Shown: positions 54,134-63,576 of the stretch, piece after piece
Position numbering within the stretch: position 1 is the stretch's first letter
Layout of the letters: every line of letters starts with the position of its first letter
Assembly (NCBI RefSeq): GCF_029024465.1
Contig: NZ_CP118950.1
Span: forward strand, 992,001 to 1,056,000
Length of the DNA: 64,000 nucleotides
Reading direction: 5' to 3'
DNA from: Lactococcus garvieae subsp. garvieae
GTDB taxonomy: Bacteria > Bacillota > Bacilli > Lactobacillales > Streptococcaceae
Position numbers and translations under genes: made by a program
The notes under the pieces: generated by a model
Told to the model about the DNA's origin: nothing
The model's input: only the letters and a program-made list of their open reading frames with translations
Databases searched by the model: none

Positions 54134-54751
54134 TTAAAACTCTTGTGCTGCTTTTTCTACTTTACCAAGGAATTCAGCCAAGAATTCTTCCGCTTTTTCA
54201 GGTTGGTAAGCATGCCCTTCAACACTAAGTGAAGAGAAGTCTGTACCAATGAATTCAAAGATTGTCTTCATGTACTGGCTACCTGTATCTTGACCATTGT
54301 ACATCCCACCGCTTGCTTGCAAATGCATAACTTTCTTATCGGTTGCCAAACCTTTTGGTCCTTCTGCTGTGTAACGGAAAGTTTTACCAGCAACATTGAC
54401 TGTATCAATCCATTTTTTAAGGCTAGCAGGAATCATAAGGTTCCACAATGGACTTGCAATGACTACCTTGTCTGCTGAGAGAAATTGTTCTGTAAAGGCA
54501 CCAAAACGTGCAACTTTATCTTGTTGTGATTCAGACAAGGCAGTAAAGTCTACACCATTTTGCATCGCAATAAAGGCAGAGGCCATGTCTTGATCAATTT
54601 CAGGAATGTTGGCAGAGAAAACATCGAGCACTTCTACTTCATCATCTGCATTTGCAGTCTTATAGGCTGATACGAAAGTATCCAAGCCTTTGATTGAGAA
54701 GCTGTCCTCAGCTGTCAAGGGATGTCCTTTTACAACAAGTAATTTAGTCAT
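54134..54751 (-). CDS. FMN-dependent NADH-azoreductase
   Basis: 205 residues from ATG 54751 after GGAGG. Flavodoxin-like fold with [17 protein letters not shown] (FMN phosphate loop), [18 protein letters not shown] and [14 protein letters not shown], all typical of AzoR/AcpD. Such enzymes reduce quinones and azo compounds with NAD(P)H by two electrons and protect from electrophiles. Its promoter has an operator matching that of spx-lctO, suggesting joint control. Confidence 0.92.
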   Translation of the reverse strand: MTKLLVVKGHPLTAEDSFSIKGLDTFVSAYKTANADDEVEVLDVFSANIPEIDQDMASAFIAMQNGVDFTALSESQQDKVARFGAFTEQFLSADKVVIASPLWNLMIPASLKKWIDTVNVAGKTFRYTAEGPKGLATDKKVMHLQASGGMYNGQDTGSQYMKTIFEFIGTDFSSLSVEGHAYQPEKAEEFLAEFLGKVEKAAQEF

Positions 54752-54776
54752 TAATAAATCCTCCAAGATTTTATTT

Positions 54777-54817
54777 AATTTACATTTGTAAACAATTTTT
54801 ACTTTAATATTATAGCA
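54777..54817 (-). promoter_or_regulatory. Azoreductase promoter and operator
   Basis: On the - strand an extended -10 TGC-TATAAT (54817-54809) is followed ten or so bases later by TGTTTACAAATGTAAA (54794-54779). This matches 15 of 16 bases of the spx-lctO operator at 9355, in the same position relative to the -10. Confidence 0.65.
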
Positions 54818-54879
54818 AAAACATTTTGTGAATGCTACAATTTTAGTACGTGAAACTTAGCACAAACTCAAGAGATAAT

Positions 54880-54911
54880 AAAACCATCTTGAGACATTAC
54901 AAGATGGTTTT
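54880..54911 (-). terminator. Terminator of ahpF
   Basis: AAAACCATCTTG (54880-54891) pairs with 54900-54911; T run on the - strand. Confidence 0.88.
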
Positions 54912-54915
54912 AGTT

Positions 54916-56445
54916 TTAGTGACGAATGATATAGTCAAAGGCACCTAGCGAAGCTGTTGCACCACTTCCCATAGCAATTACAATTTGTTTATAAGCTGAA
55001 TCTGTACAATCCCCTGCAGCAAATACACCAGGTACATTAGTAGCCCCTTGCTTATCGACAATGATTTCGCCTCGTGAGTTACGCTCTACTACTCCCTCAA
55101 GCCACTCTGTATTAGGGACAAGACCGATAAGAATAAAGACACCTGATAATTCGAGGTTTACTTCTTTTTGAGTATCACGCTCGACATAATCTAGACTTTC
55201 AACTTTATCTGTCCCATGAATAGCTTTTGTTTCTACATTAGTTAGAACGGTAACATTATCCAAGGAATAGAGTTTTTCTTGTAAAACTTTATCCGCTTTA
55301 AGCTCTGGTAAAAATTCTAAAACAGTCACATGTTCAACTACACCAGCTAAATCAATGGCTGCTTCAATCCCAGAGTTTCCTCCCCCAACTACGGCAACTT
55401 TTTGACCTGCAAAGATCGGGCCATCACAATGCGGACAATAAGCAATTCCTTTGTTTTTGAATTCCTCCTCGCCCGGGATACCGAGTGAACGCCAACGGGC
55501 TCCCGTTGATAATACAACTGTCTTTGATTGAAGGACTGCACCGTTTTCCAGTGTCACTTCAAGCAGATCTTTTTTCTCTAATTTGACTGCCTTTTGCGTT
55601 TTCATAATGTCGGCTGGATAGGCTTTCACATGCTCTTCCAGTTGGGCAGCCAACTTAGGACCTTCAGTATAAGTTGTACCGATAAAGTTTTCAATACCTA
55701 GAGTTTCTAATGGCTGACCACCGAATTTTTCTGCTAAAATCCCTGTATGTATCCCCTTACGGGCTGCATAAATTGCCGCACTTGCACCTGCAGGACCCCC
55801 ACCAACAACAAGAACATCATAAGGATCTTTGTCGTCAAATTCTTCACTTCCAGCTTGACCCACGAGTTTATTTAATATTTCTTCAAGACTCATGCGTCCA
55901 CTTGAAAATTCCTCACCATTAACAAAAACTGTTGGTACAGCCATTACACCACGGGATTTGACTTCGTCTTGGAACATGCCCCCTTCAATCATCGTGTGGG
56001 TAATATTTTCGTTAAGAACACTCATGATATTCAAGGCTTGGACAACATCTGGACAGTTGTGACACGTCAAACTGACGTAAGTTTCAAAATGATAAGGCTT
56101 ATCGATAGCTTGAATACGTTTTTTGAGGTCTTCTTCAATCTTTGGTGCACGACCACTTACTTGTAAAAGTGCCAACACAAGCGAGTTAAATTCATGACCT
56201 AAAGGAATACCAGCAAAAGCAATGCCTCTCATTTCTCCCTTGCGGACGACAGAAAAGCCAGGTGCTTTGACTAATTTAGCTTCTTCAACACTTATGCGTG
56301 GGGACATTTCAGCAATTTCATTAACAAAATCCCGTACTTTTTTACCATTGGCATCTTCAGGATCTGCTTTGACGCGTAATGCAATATCATTTTCTAAAAG
56401 CTCTAAATATTGCTTGAGTTGTGCTTTAAGATTTTCTTCTAACAT
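54916..56445 (-). CDS. ahpF: Alkyl hydroperoxide reductase subunit F
   Basis: 509 residues. N-terminal tandem thioredoxin-like domain with CHNCPDVVQA near residue 130, then a thioredoxin-reductase-like module with GGGPAGASAAIYAAR (FAD) and the redox pair CPHCDGP. It passes electrons from NADH to AhpC. Start ATG 56445 with GGAAAG. It is 58 bases after ahpC, with a hairpin between them. Lactococci lack catalase, so AhpCF is a main way to remove H2O2, such as that made by the oxidases at 9.8-13 kb. Confidence 0.96.
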   Translation of the reverse strand: MLEENLKAQLKQYLELLENDIALRVKADPEDANGKKVRDFVNEIAEMSPRISVEEAKLVKAPGFSVVRKGEMRGIAFAGIPLGHEFNSLVLALLQVSGRAPKIEEDLKKRIQAIDKPYHFETYVSLTCHNCPDVVQALNIMSVLNENITHTMIEGGMFQDEVKSRGVMAVPTVFVNGEEFSSGRMSLEEILNKLVGQAGSEEFDDKDPYDVLVVGGGPAGASAAIYAARKGIHTGILAEKFGGQPLETLGIENFIGTTYTEGPKLAAQLEEHVKAYPADIMKTQKAVKLEKKDLLEVTLENGAVLQSKTVVLSTGARWRSLGIPGEEEFKNKGIAYCPHCDGPIFAGQKVAVVGGGNSGIEAAIDLAGVVEHVTVLEFLPELKADKVLQEKLYSLDNVTVLTNVETKAIHGTDKVESLDYVERDTQKEVNLELSGVFILIGLVPNTEWLEGVVERNSRGEIIVDKQGATNVPGVFAAGDCTDSAYKQIVIAMGSGATASLGAFDYIIRH

Positions 56446-56468
56446 TTTATCTTTCCATTCTTTTTAGC

Positions 56469-56502
56469 TTAATAAGGCGAGTAATCTACTTCGCCTTATT
56501 AA
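56469..56502 (-). promoter_or_regulatory. Hairpin between ahpC and ahpF
   Basis: TTAATAAGGCGA (56469-56480) pairs with 56491-56502. No clean T run follows on the - strand, so it is more likely to set mRNA stability or the AhpC:AhpF ratio than to terminate fully. Confidence 0.6.
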
Positions 56503-56503
56503 A

Positions 56504-57067
56504 TTAAATTTTACCAACTAAGTCTAAACCAGGTGTTAGAGTTTCCGCATCTTCTTTCCATTTAGCCGGGCAAACCTCACCTGGGTTTTTGCGAATATAT
56601 TGTGCAGCACGCACTTTATCTACTAATTGACTTGCATCACGACCGATACCATCTGCAGTAATTTCTACAGCTTGGACAACGCCATCTGGGTCAATGATAA
56701 ATGAACCACGTTGTGATAAACCAGATTCTTCATCCAATACATCAAAAATACGAGAAATCTTTTGTGAGGGGTCAGCTAGCATTGGATAATCTACTTTCCC
56801 AATAGCTTCACTGTGCTCATGCCAAGCAGCATGGACGAAATGTGTATCAGTAGAACATGAATAAACCTCTACACCTAAGTCTTTAAGAATACCGTATTGC
56901 TCTTGTAAATCTTCCAATTCTGTTGGACAAACAAAAGAGAAATCCGCAGGATAAAAGACAATGACGTTCCATTTTCCTTTAAGATCATCTGAATTTACTG
57001 TCAAGAACTTGCCGTTTTGATAAGCTTCAGTGACGAAATGTTCAACTTCTTTTCCGATTAATGACAT
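56504..57067 (-). CDS. ahpC: Alkyl hydroperoxide reductase subunit C (peroxiredoxin)
   Basis: 187 residues from ATG 57067 ([11 protein letters not shown]) after TTGGAGA. Typical two-Cys peroxiredoxin: peroxidatic Cys in [12 protein letters not shown] and resolving Cys in GEVCPAKW near the C-terminus. It reduces H2O2 and organic peroxides and is re-reduced by AhpF. First gene of the pair. Confidence 0.97.
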   Translation of the reverse strand: MSLIGKEVEHFVTEAYQNGKFLTVNSDDLKGKWNVIVFYPADFSFVCPTELEDLQEQYGILKDLGVEVYSCSTDTHFVHAAWHEHSEAIGKVDYPMLADPSQKISRIFDVLDEESGLSQRGSFIIDPDGVVQAVEITADGIGRDASQLVDKVRAAQYIRKNPGEVCPAKWKEDAETLTPGLDLVGKI

Positions 57068-57345
57068 GATTTTCATCTCCAATTTTTCTATTAATTTTTA
57101 TTGCTTCTTTAATAATTATCACAAAATGAATAATGTTAGTCAAAAGATATGTTCAAATTTTCAGAGAAAATAAAGCGCTTAACACTTCTAAATCGTTACA
57201 CTTTTGGTTTAGGATGCTCAGTACTCCTGTTCAGCCTCATAGAAGATTCTTTCACAGGTTCAAAATATTCCTCCAATAATATATCCAATAATATATAATT
57301 AATTTTTAATTGAAAAAATTCTCAACTCTTTCTATTTAAAAATAA
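57068..57345. other. Intergenic region upstream of ahpC
   Basis: No gene seen. It should hold the ahpC promoter; AT-rich -10 candidates occur but none with a clear -35. AAAGCGCTT (near 57171) is the core of a cre site without its flanks. The far end carries the terminator of the M24 gene. Confidence 0.45.
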
Positions 57346-57367
57346 AAAAAGCCTGATTGGGCTTTTT
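57346..57367 (-). terminator. Terminator of the M24 gene
   Basis: AAAAAGCC (57346-57353) pairs with GGCTTTTT (57360-57367); the flanks add A-T pairs. Confidence 0.78.
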
Positions 57368-58739
57368 ATTTTGCAGTCAAAGCTAACGTTTTATCCAGCA
57401 TAAAGGGACGTAGATAAGCTGTTGCACTACTTGTTGGAAGAATTTCATCACAGAGTGTAATCCCTAATTCCTTTTGAATATAAGCGCGTCTGTTTTGCAC
57501 GCGCGCCCAAATGTCAGGATATGCTTCCTGTATTTCTTTTCTTAACGATTCATCTGCCATGAAAATTCCACTCTCACAGCTTACACCACCATAACCAGGA
57601 ACAGATGGAATGATATCAATCTGGAATAGCATACCGCTCTCGATACGTTCTGTTGACTGTGGGTAAACGGGTGAGCTCATCCATTCCTCATCAGCGGAAA
57701 GATGACCAGGGTTTAGCGTCCATCCGTATTTTTCTTGTGGTAAAACTTCTTCTATTTTGTTATACAGCTCTTGGCCTTGCATCCCTATTTTTATCGTTTC
57801 CAGCCACGTTTTTACAGCATTAAAGTAAGGTTGTGCGACAGCCGAGAGATAATCTTTCTCTTCCTCTGGTAACTCCGAAGCTTGGCTCACAGCATAGCCT
57901 CCTCGACTTTGAAGTCCTCCTTTATACCCTGTCGTTAGGGAAAGTTTGTCTCCCCTTTTAATAACTTTATTGCTTGGGTAGATATTGGCCTTTACAAAAC
58001 GTTCCCCTGTCGCCATTATTGTAACGACATTATGTGCTTGTCCGAGATCAGATAATGCTCTTGCGACTTCCATTTCGGTTTTTCCAAGCGCTATCTGATT
58101 CATGGCTTGTAACATGCAGCGGCCTGCTAAGGCGGCACCAAATTCATAATGGGCAAATTCGTTTGCATTATTTGTTGTGCGAACGCCTTTTTCCCCAATA
58201 AAGAGCCGTGTCGCATTTTCTAGCTTGGCTTTAGGACATAAGCTTTGGATAGCATGAACTAAGAAATGAGGTAAATCAAAAAGCTGATCATTGTTCTCTT
58301 TTGTGCTGGTAAAATTTTTCCAACCCACCAGACCAATCTTTTGCGCGCGCTCTAGGTCACATTGACTTAAGATTTCTTCAACAGTTTCTTGTCGATGCAT
58401 AGGCTGATTAGGTAGAGAAAAATGTGGCATATGTACAGCTTCTGCCTTTATTCTTGCCTTATCTGCTTTATTTAGGTTTTCATTACCTAAAACAAGATAG
58501 GCTTTCCCATCTTTATGAAGTACAAGCAAGGCTTCTTCAAAACGCGGGAGAAACCCTGTAAGGTACTCAAAGTTACTGCCATGTTCCAGGTCCGCATAGA
58601 TAATTAAGCGCTCAAAATTCTCCTGATTCATTTTATCAAGTAGATTTTGCTTTCTTTGTCTCATTGTTTCGTCTGTCAGCACAACTGGTCTTAAGTTTTC
58701 TTCAAGCGTTGGGGGCTTAATTTTTGTGAGTTGAATCAT
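57366..58739 (-). CDS. M24 (creatinase/aminopeptidase P fold) protein, metal ligands lost
   Basis: 457 residues. An N-terminal creatinase-like domain (DLEHGSNFEYLTGF, EALLVLHKDGKAYLVLG) is followed by the pita-bread M24 domain. H346 (NPGHLSAD) and E389 (CESGIF) are in the expected places. The two metal-binding Asp of aminopeptidase P are missing: the strands read LTTG (T269-T270) and SRGG (R279), and the third ligand region has D375 instead of Glu. So it may be a metal-free hydrolase like creatinase, or an inactive homologue. Monocistronic. It is often named Xaa-Pro aminopeptidase by similarity, which I doubt. Confidence 0.78.
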   Translation of the reverse strand: MIQLTKIKPPTLEENLRPVVLTDETMRQRKQNLLDKMNQENFERLIIYADLEHGSNFEYLTGFLPRFEEALLVLHKDGKAYLVLGNENLNKADKARIKAEAVHMPHFSLPNQPMHRQETVEEILSQCDLERAQKIGLVGWKNFTSTKENNDQLFDLPHFLVHAIQSLCPKAKLENATRLFIGEKGVRTTNNANEFAHYEFGAALAGRCMLQAMNQIALGKTEMEVARALSDLGQAHNVVTIMATGERFVKANIYPSNKVIKRGDKLSLTTGYKGGLQSRGGYAVSQASELPEEEKDYLSAVAQPYFNAVKTWLETIKIGMQGQELYNKIEEVLPQEKYGWTLNPGHLSADEEWMSSPVYPQSTERIESGMLFQIDIIPSVPGYGGVSCESGIFMADESLRKEIQEAYPDIWARVQNRRAYIQKELGITLCDEILPTSSATAYLRPFMLDKTLALTAK

Positions 58740-58806
58740 CTTTGGCTCCTTTTGTCAAAATAAGAACTGCCGCTTTAGCAATTCTTATTTCTTACTTTAT
58801 ATTCTA

Positions 58807-59088
58807 TTAATTTTTTAACTCTTGGACAACGGCTTTTAAGCGTGAAAACTGAGAAGGTTCAGATAAAGAAACGGTCATTTCCCAGGCCTTGCTTCCCTCC
58901 TCAACCGCTAAAGTCAGGAAAAAACGCTGAAAATAGGATAAGCGATCTGACTGTTGCAGATATTCAATATCATCTTGTGTCAAATAGATTTGATCACGCT
59001 GGATAGCTTTATTCAAATAGCGGAGCCAGAGCCTCGCATTTCCTCTTGATTTTTGAGCCGCAGCTTCAAAATATTCTTTCCAATTCAT
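58807..59088 (-). CDS. Small helical protein, partner of the nucleotidyltransferase gene
   Basis: 93 residues, mostly helical, no signal or membrane segment. Blocks are NWKEYFEAAAQKSRGNARLWLRYLNKAI, TQDDIEYLQQSDRLSYFQRFFLTLAVEEG and a C-terminal helix. I do not recognise a family. Its ATG (59088) directly follows the stop of the upstream gene with no spacing, so they are translationally coupled and probably work as a pair. No other gene follows in the unit. Confidence 0.7.
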   Translation of the reverse strand: MNWKEYFEAAAQKSRGNARLWLRYLNKAIQRDQIYLTQDDIEYLQQSDRLSYFQRFFLTLAVEEGSKAWEMTVSLSEPSQFSRLKAVVQELKN

Positions 59089-59637
59089 TTATAATAGCCT
59101 CAAAAGTTCGGGATTTTCTTTTAAATAATTTTTTAATGCTTCTTCGCCATAAGCGAGACCGTAAGCTTCTAAAACAACTGCAGGATCAGAAGTCCCTTCG
59201 GAATAGCTGTTGAGCAAATCAAGGAGTGTATCTGGACGCTCAATGTTTAGCTTCTTCATAATCTGAGCAATATCAGGAATATCTTTGGCTCTTCCGACTT
59301 GAATTTTGTCAATCAATACGGACTGCAAGGAAGACAAATAGACGTCGAGATGACTTGCCTCAAAGATTAAAACTTTATCCTCATCAGAAAGTGACATGAT
59401 ATGCCCGATAGAATGACTTAGCCAAGGTTCATTAGCAGTTCCGACATGAAATTCTTGCCCAATCTCAGCAATAATTTCCTCAACTTTCGCAGTGGAGTCA
59501 TAAAAGGCATCAATATCTTCTGTAGCTTTTAGTCCATGATACTCCAAGACAAAACCACCCACACACTGTAAGCTTAAATGGATATCATTTTCTGCTAATT
59601 TTTCATTCAAACGTATAAACAACTTATTGTAATTCAT
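59089..59637 (-). CDS. Nucleotidyltransferase-fold protein (DUF6036/AbiEii-like)
   Basis: 182 residues. The N-terminus has a nucleotidyltransferase-like pattern: CVGGFVLEYHGLKATEDIDAF with GG at 27-28 and D41-x-D43, as in MNT and AbiEii proteins and DUF6036. The rest is helical, including LIDKIQVGRAKDIPDIAQIMKKL, a block typical of this fold (K, R and D near the active site). Such proteins include toxins of toxin-antitoxin pairs that modify tRNA, as well as plain unknowns. Its stop touches the start of the small partner gene. Whether this is a toxin pair is open. Confidence 0.72.
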   Translation of the reverse strand: MNYNKLFIRLNEKLAENDIHLSLQCVGGFVLEYHGLKATEDIDAFYDSTAKVEEIIAEIGQEFHVGTANEPWLSHSIGHIMSLSDEDKVLIFEASHLDVYLSSLQSVLIDKIQVGRAKDIPDIAQIMKKLNIERPDTLLDLLNSYSEGTSDPAVVLEAYGLAYGEEALKNYLKENPELLRLL

Positions 59638-59729
59638 AAATTATATACTTTCTTTTGAAATCTCTCTTCTTGATTATAGCATACCGTGTCTTATAAAAAA
59701 AGAGTTTTTCCTCTCTTTTACATAATAAA

Positions 59730-59747
59730 AAAACACCTCATGGTGTT

Positions 59748-59749
<2 letters not shown>
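59730..59749 (-). terminator. Terminator of metC
   Basis: AAAACACC (59730-59737) pairs with GGTGTTTT (59742-59749), loop TCAT; the stem overlaps the last bases of the gene. Confidence 0.8.
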
Positions 59750-60906
<1,157 letters not shown>

Positions 60907-61024
60907 TCACCTCTTTTTAATTGTTTATTTATTATAATGCAGATTATCTTTCACTGACTTTATGTAATTTTATATCGGACTTTTAATTTTTTTATATCAA
61001 GCGGAGATGTAGAATTTATAAGAG

Positions 61025-61049
61025 AAAAGCCCTTTAAATAAGGGCTTTT
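61025..61049 (-). terminator. Terminator of the TetR-FeS-reductase operon
   Basis: AAAAGCCCTT (61025-61034) pairs with AAGGGCTTTT (61040-61049), loop TAAAT. Confidence 0.85.
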
Positions 61050-61052
61050 AAC

Positions 61053-62411
61053 TTATAGTTTCACTTCATTTGCTGGAGCAAAAAGATCATTTAAAGCTTC
61101 ACTCATAGTGGGATGTGTGTAAATATGATCTCTTAACATGGTGTAAGGTAATTTTGCTTTTATCGCAAGAGACAAAATATTTATTACTTCATGTGATTCT
61201 TCAGCATAAAGAGTTGCACCTAATATTTCTTGTGTTTCTGGGTCTACGAGTGCTTTAAGTAGTTCTTTACTTTGTCCCAGCACAGCAGACTTTGGAATCG
61301 CTGTAGCTTCTAAACGGAACAAACGGTACCTGGTACCCTGAGCTTGGGCTATTGTTTCGGTTAATCCTATATTAGACAAGGTTGGTGTGATGAAAACACT
61401 GCTTGCCAGTTCACCTCGATTACTTAATGTTCGAGATTTATCGCCATAAAGTTGACTTTCAATGATGCGAAAATCATCCAATGAAGTATAGGTAAATTGT
61501 GGTCCACCATGTACATCCCCCAAAGCCCAAATATTTGGAACTGAAGTTTCAAGCTTTTCATTCACTAAGATATGTCCAGCCTCGCCTACCTTGATCGAAG
61601 TATTTTCTAACCCTAATCCAGAAGTATTAGGCTTACGACCTGTAGCAAGTAGAATTTTATCTCCATGTATTTCTTCTGCTTGACCCTCTCTTGTAATGTT
61701 GAGGATGCTTTCTTCATTACGATCAAAAACACCATTTATCTCATAGCCGAGTTTGAAGACTGCACCGGCATCTTCTAAATCTTGTTTTATGCGCTGCGCA
61801 ACATCTCTATCTTGTTGTGGTAAAAACATACTGTGGGAGTCAATGATCGTTACTTTTGACCCATAAGACAAAAACATGGATGCGAATTCAAGTCCAATAT
61901 AACCAGACCCCACAATAAGAAGACGTTCAGGCTTTTCTTGTAAGTCCATCAGCCCTGTCGATGTCACAAGATTTTTACTCTCCGACATACCAAGAATCGA
62001 AGGCAGTATAGCACGCGCGCCCGTATTAATAAAAATACGTTCAGCTTGAACCAGCATTACCGGCTTTCCTTCTTCTGAAACCTCCACCTCATGATCAGAA
62101 AGAAATCGTGCTTTACCATCAATTACAGTTGCATTGGGCTCATCCGCAATCATATGGTAATTCTTTTTATTCAGCTTTTCAACAAGGCTGAATTTTTGAA
62201 GGACTGCCTCAGTGAAAGCTTCACCTTTTTGGCCATTTACAATTAGAGATTTAGACGGAATACAGCCGATATTAATACAAGTCCCCCCGTACATCCGCGT
62301 AGATTGCTCGACAATTGCTACGGATTCCCCTTTATTGGCCAATGATTTAGCAAGGGTTTTCCCTGCTTTTCCAAAACCAATAATCAGATTCTTAAATGTC
62401 CTTTTCTCCAT
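61053..62411 (-). CDS. Flavin disulfide reductase, RclA/Har-like (hypothiocyanous acid reductase)
   Basis: 452 residues. FAD motif GFGKAGKTLA, redox disulfide C45-x4-C50 in GGTCINIGCIPSKSL, NAD(P)H motif VGSGYIGLEFA, FAD block WALGDVHGG, and the C-terminal YTHPTMSEALNDLF with the His-Glu dyad. The GTCINIGCIPSK form is that of RclA and the streptococcal hypothiocyanous acid reductase Har, rather than lipoamide dehydrogenase. It would detoxify HOSCN made by lactoperoxidase from H2O2. It starts one base after the FeS-family gene. Mercuric reductase is excluded by the missing C-terminal Cys pair. Enzyme identity is inferred. Confidence 0.82.
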   Translation of the reverse strand: MEKRTFKNLIIGFGKAGKTLAKSLANKGESVAIVEQSTRMYGGTCINIGCIPSKSLIVNGQKGEAFTEAVLQKFSLVEKLNKKNYHMIADEPNATVIDGKARFLSDHEVEVSEEGKPVMLVQAERIFINTGARAILPSILGMSESKNLVTSTGLMDLQEKPERLLIVGSGYIGLEFASMFLSYGSKVTIIDSHSMFLPQQDRDVAQRIKQDLEDAGAVFKLGYEINGVFDRNEESILNITREGQAEEIHGDKILLATGRKPNTSGLGLENTSIKVGEAGHILVNEKLETSVPNIWALGDVHGGPQFTYTSLDDFRIIESQLYGDKSRTLSNRGELASSVFITPTLSNIGLTETIAQAQGTRYRLFRLEATAIPKSAVLGQSKELLKALVDPETQEILGATLYAEESHEVINILSLAIKAKLPYTMLRDHIYTHPTMSEALNDLFAPANEVKL

Positions 62412-62412
62412 A

Positions 62413-62772
62413 TTAAAGCTTTCCTCTATAGTCTACGATGAGAAGATTGTGGCTCAAATATTCTCCGTCTGTTTTCAAAGCAATAAGGTTGTAGCTGCCT
62501 TCTACTTTAGCATGTAAATCTTGGGCACTCCAGAACATTTCTCCCCATTTTTTGAAGTAAACAGGGCCAAATTCTGAATCCATATGTGCATCAAAAGCCT
62601 CTGGCAACTTGCCTTTGTCTATAGCAAGGATACGGTAACGTGAGATGCCGCCCGCACATGCGTCAATAGCTTCATTCTTTTCACTTAACTCGTGGTCGAA
62701 ATCCAATACAAAATCTGCATTTTCAAATTTTTCTAATTTTTCGCTTACTGTTTTGTCAAATATAATTTTCAT
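62413..62772 (-). CDS. Iron-sulfur cluster biosynthesis family protein (HesB-like), Gram-positive type
   Basis: 119 residues. Starts MKIIFDKTVSEKLEKF and contains DACAGGISRYRILA, FGPVYFKKWGEMFW and a strand-rich C-terminus. This resembles the lactobacillus/lactococcus 'iron-sulfur cluster biosynthesis family' proteins distantly related to HesB/IscA; but only one Cys is present, so A-type cluster carriage is doubtful. AGGAGG lies eight bases before ATG 62772. It sits between a TetR gene and the reductase. Function uncertain. Confidence 0.65.
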   Translation of the reverse strand: MKIIFDKTVSEKLEKFENADFVLDFDHELSEKNEAIDACAGGISRYRILAIDKGKLPEAFDAHMDSEFGPVYFKKWGEMFWSAQDLHAKVEGSYNLIALKTDGEYLSHNLLIVDYRGKL

Positions 62773-62791
62773 GCTTGTTTCCTCCTATGGT

Positions 62792-63364
62792 TTAAGCAAG
62801 TGCCTTAATTTCTTTTCCTAATTGATCCAAGCCGTTTTCAAAAACTGACCAGTCTTGTGTAAGTTTCAGTAGCAAGAGACTCCCCTGTATCGTTGAGATG
62901 ATATGCTGAGCTTGCGTTTTAGAACGCGCTTGAGTCCAACCTGTGATTTCCATAATCCTCGCTTGAATCAATGCTGTCCACGTCTCCATGAGCTGTCCCA
63001 ACAACTCACGAAAATCTTTATCCTCACTCGCGCCAAGTTCAACGACGAGGTTTCCTACAGCACAACCATAATGTTGTGTTTCATCCTCATGCACCTGAAT
63101 TTCCCAGTTTAGCATTGCAAGCAAAGCTTGTTTGGGGTCCTCCATCTGGCGCAATAGAGGATCAAAACATTGTGTTTCCCAGTCGTTACTGTGAGAACGA
63201 ATCACTTCTAAGCAGATTTCTTTTTTTGATAAAAAATAATGATAAAGTTGTCCTTTTCCAGTACCCGAGTCCTCGAGAATATCTCGGATAGAAGTTGAGG
63301 CATATCCTCTTTGACAAAAAAGTTTTTTACTGCTCTCAATGATTTTTTCTTTTGCTTCTGACAC
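62792..63364 (-). CDS. TetR-family transcriptional regulator
   Basis: 190 residues from GTG 63364, eight bases after GGAG; TTG or ATG starts further upstream lack good ribosome sites and would overlap the operator. The N-terminal helix-turn-helix is STSIRDILEDSGTGKGQLYHYF. The ligand domain has cysteines in KLFCQRG, EICLEV, TQCFDP and HYGCAVGNL, so thiol-based sensing (as in NemR) is possible. It heads the operon with the FeS-family gene and the reductase, and should regulate itself from the TTGGTA inverted repeat upstream. Confidence 0.88.
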   Translation of the reverse strand: MSEAKEKIIESSKKLFCQRGYASTSIRDILEDSGTGKGQLYHYFLSKKEICLEVIRSHSNDWETQCFDPLLRQMEDPKQALLAMLNWEIQVHEDETQHYGCAVGNLVVELGASEDKDFRELLGQLMETWTALIQARIMEITGWTQARSKTQAQHIISTIQGSLLLLKLTQDWSVFENGLDQLGKEIKALA

Positions 63365-63394
63365 TTTACACGCTCCAATCATTTTACCTACCGC

Positions 63395-63417
63395 TTGGTA
63401 CAATATTAATATACCAA
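63395..63417 (-). promoter_or_regulatory. TetR operator candidate
   Basis: TTGGTA (63395-63400) and TACCAA (63412-63417) form an inverted repeat with an AT-rich centre, about 30 bases upstream of the tetR start. This is the normal place for self-repression. Confidence 0.55.
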
Positions 63418-63576
63418 ATTATGGTGCCTTGACCAAATAATTGAACTGGAAATTTTTGTTTCTTAGGATTTATTTTTACTCAATTAAAAATAGTTATAAT
63501 AGATGAGGATATTAAAAATGTTTATAATTTGTTATACTAAGTATATATTGGATATTAAAACTATATTGGAGGTTTT

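Noticed and set aside
63365-63403. Upstream TTG/ATG starts for the TetR gene
   Set aside because: They lack good ribosome sites and approach the operator; GTG 63364 has GGAG at proper spacing and gives the usual TetR N-terminus.
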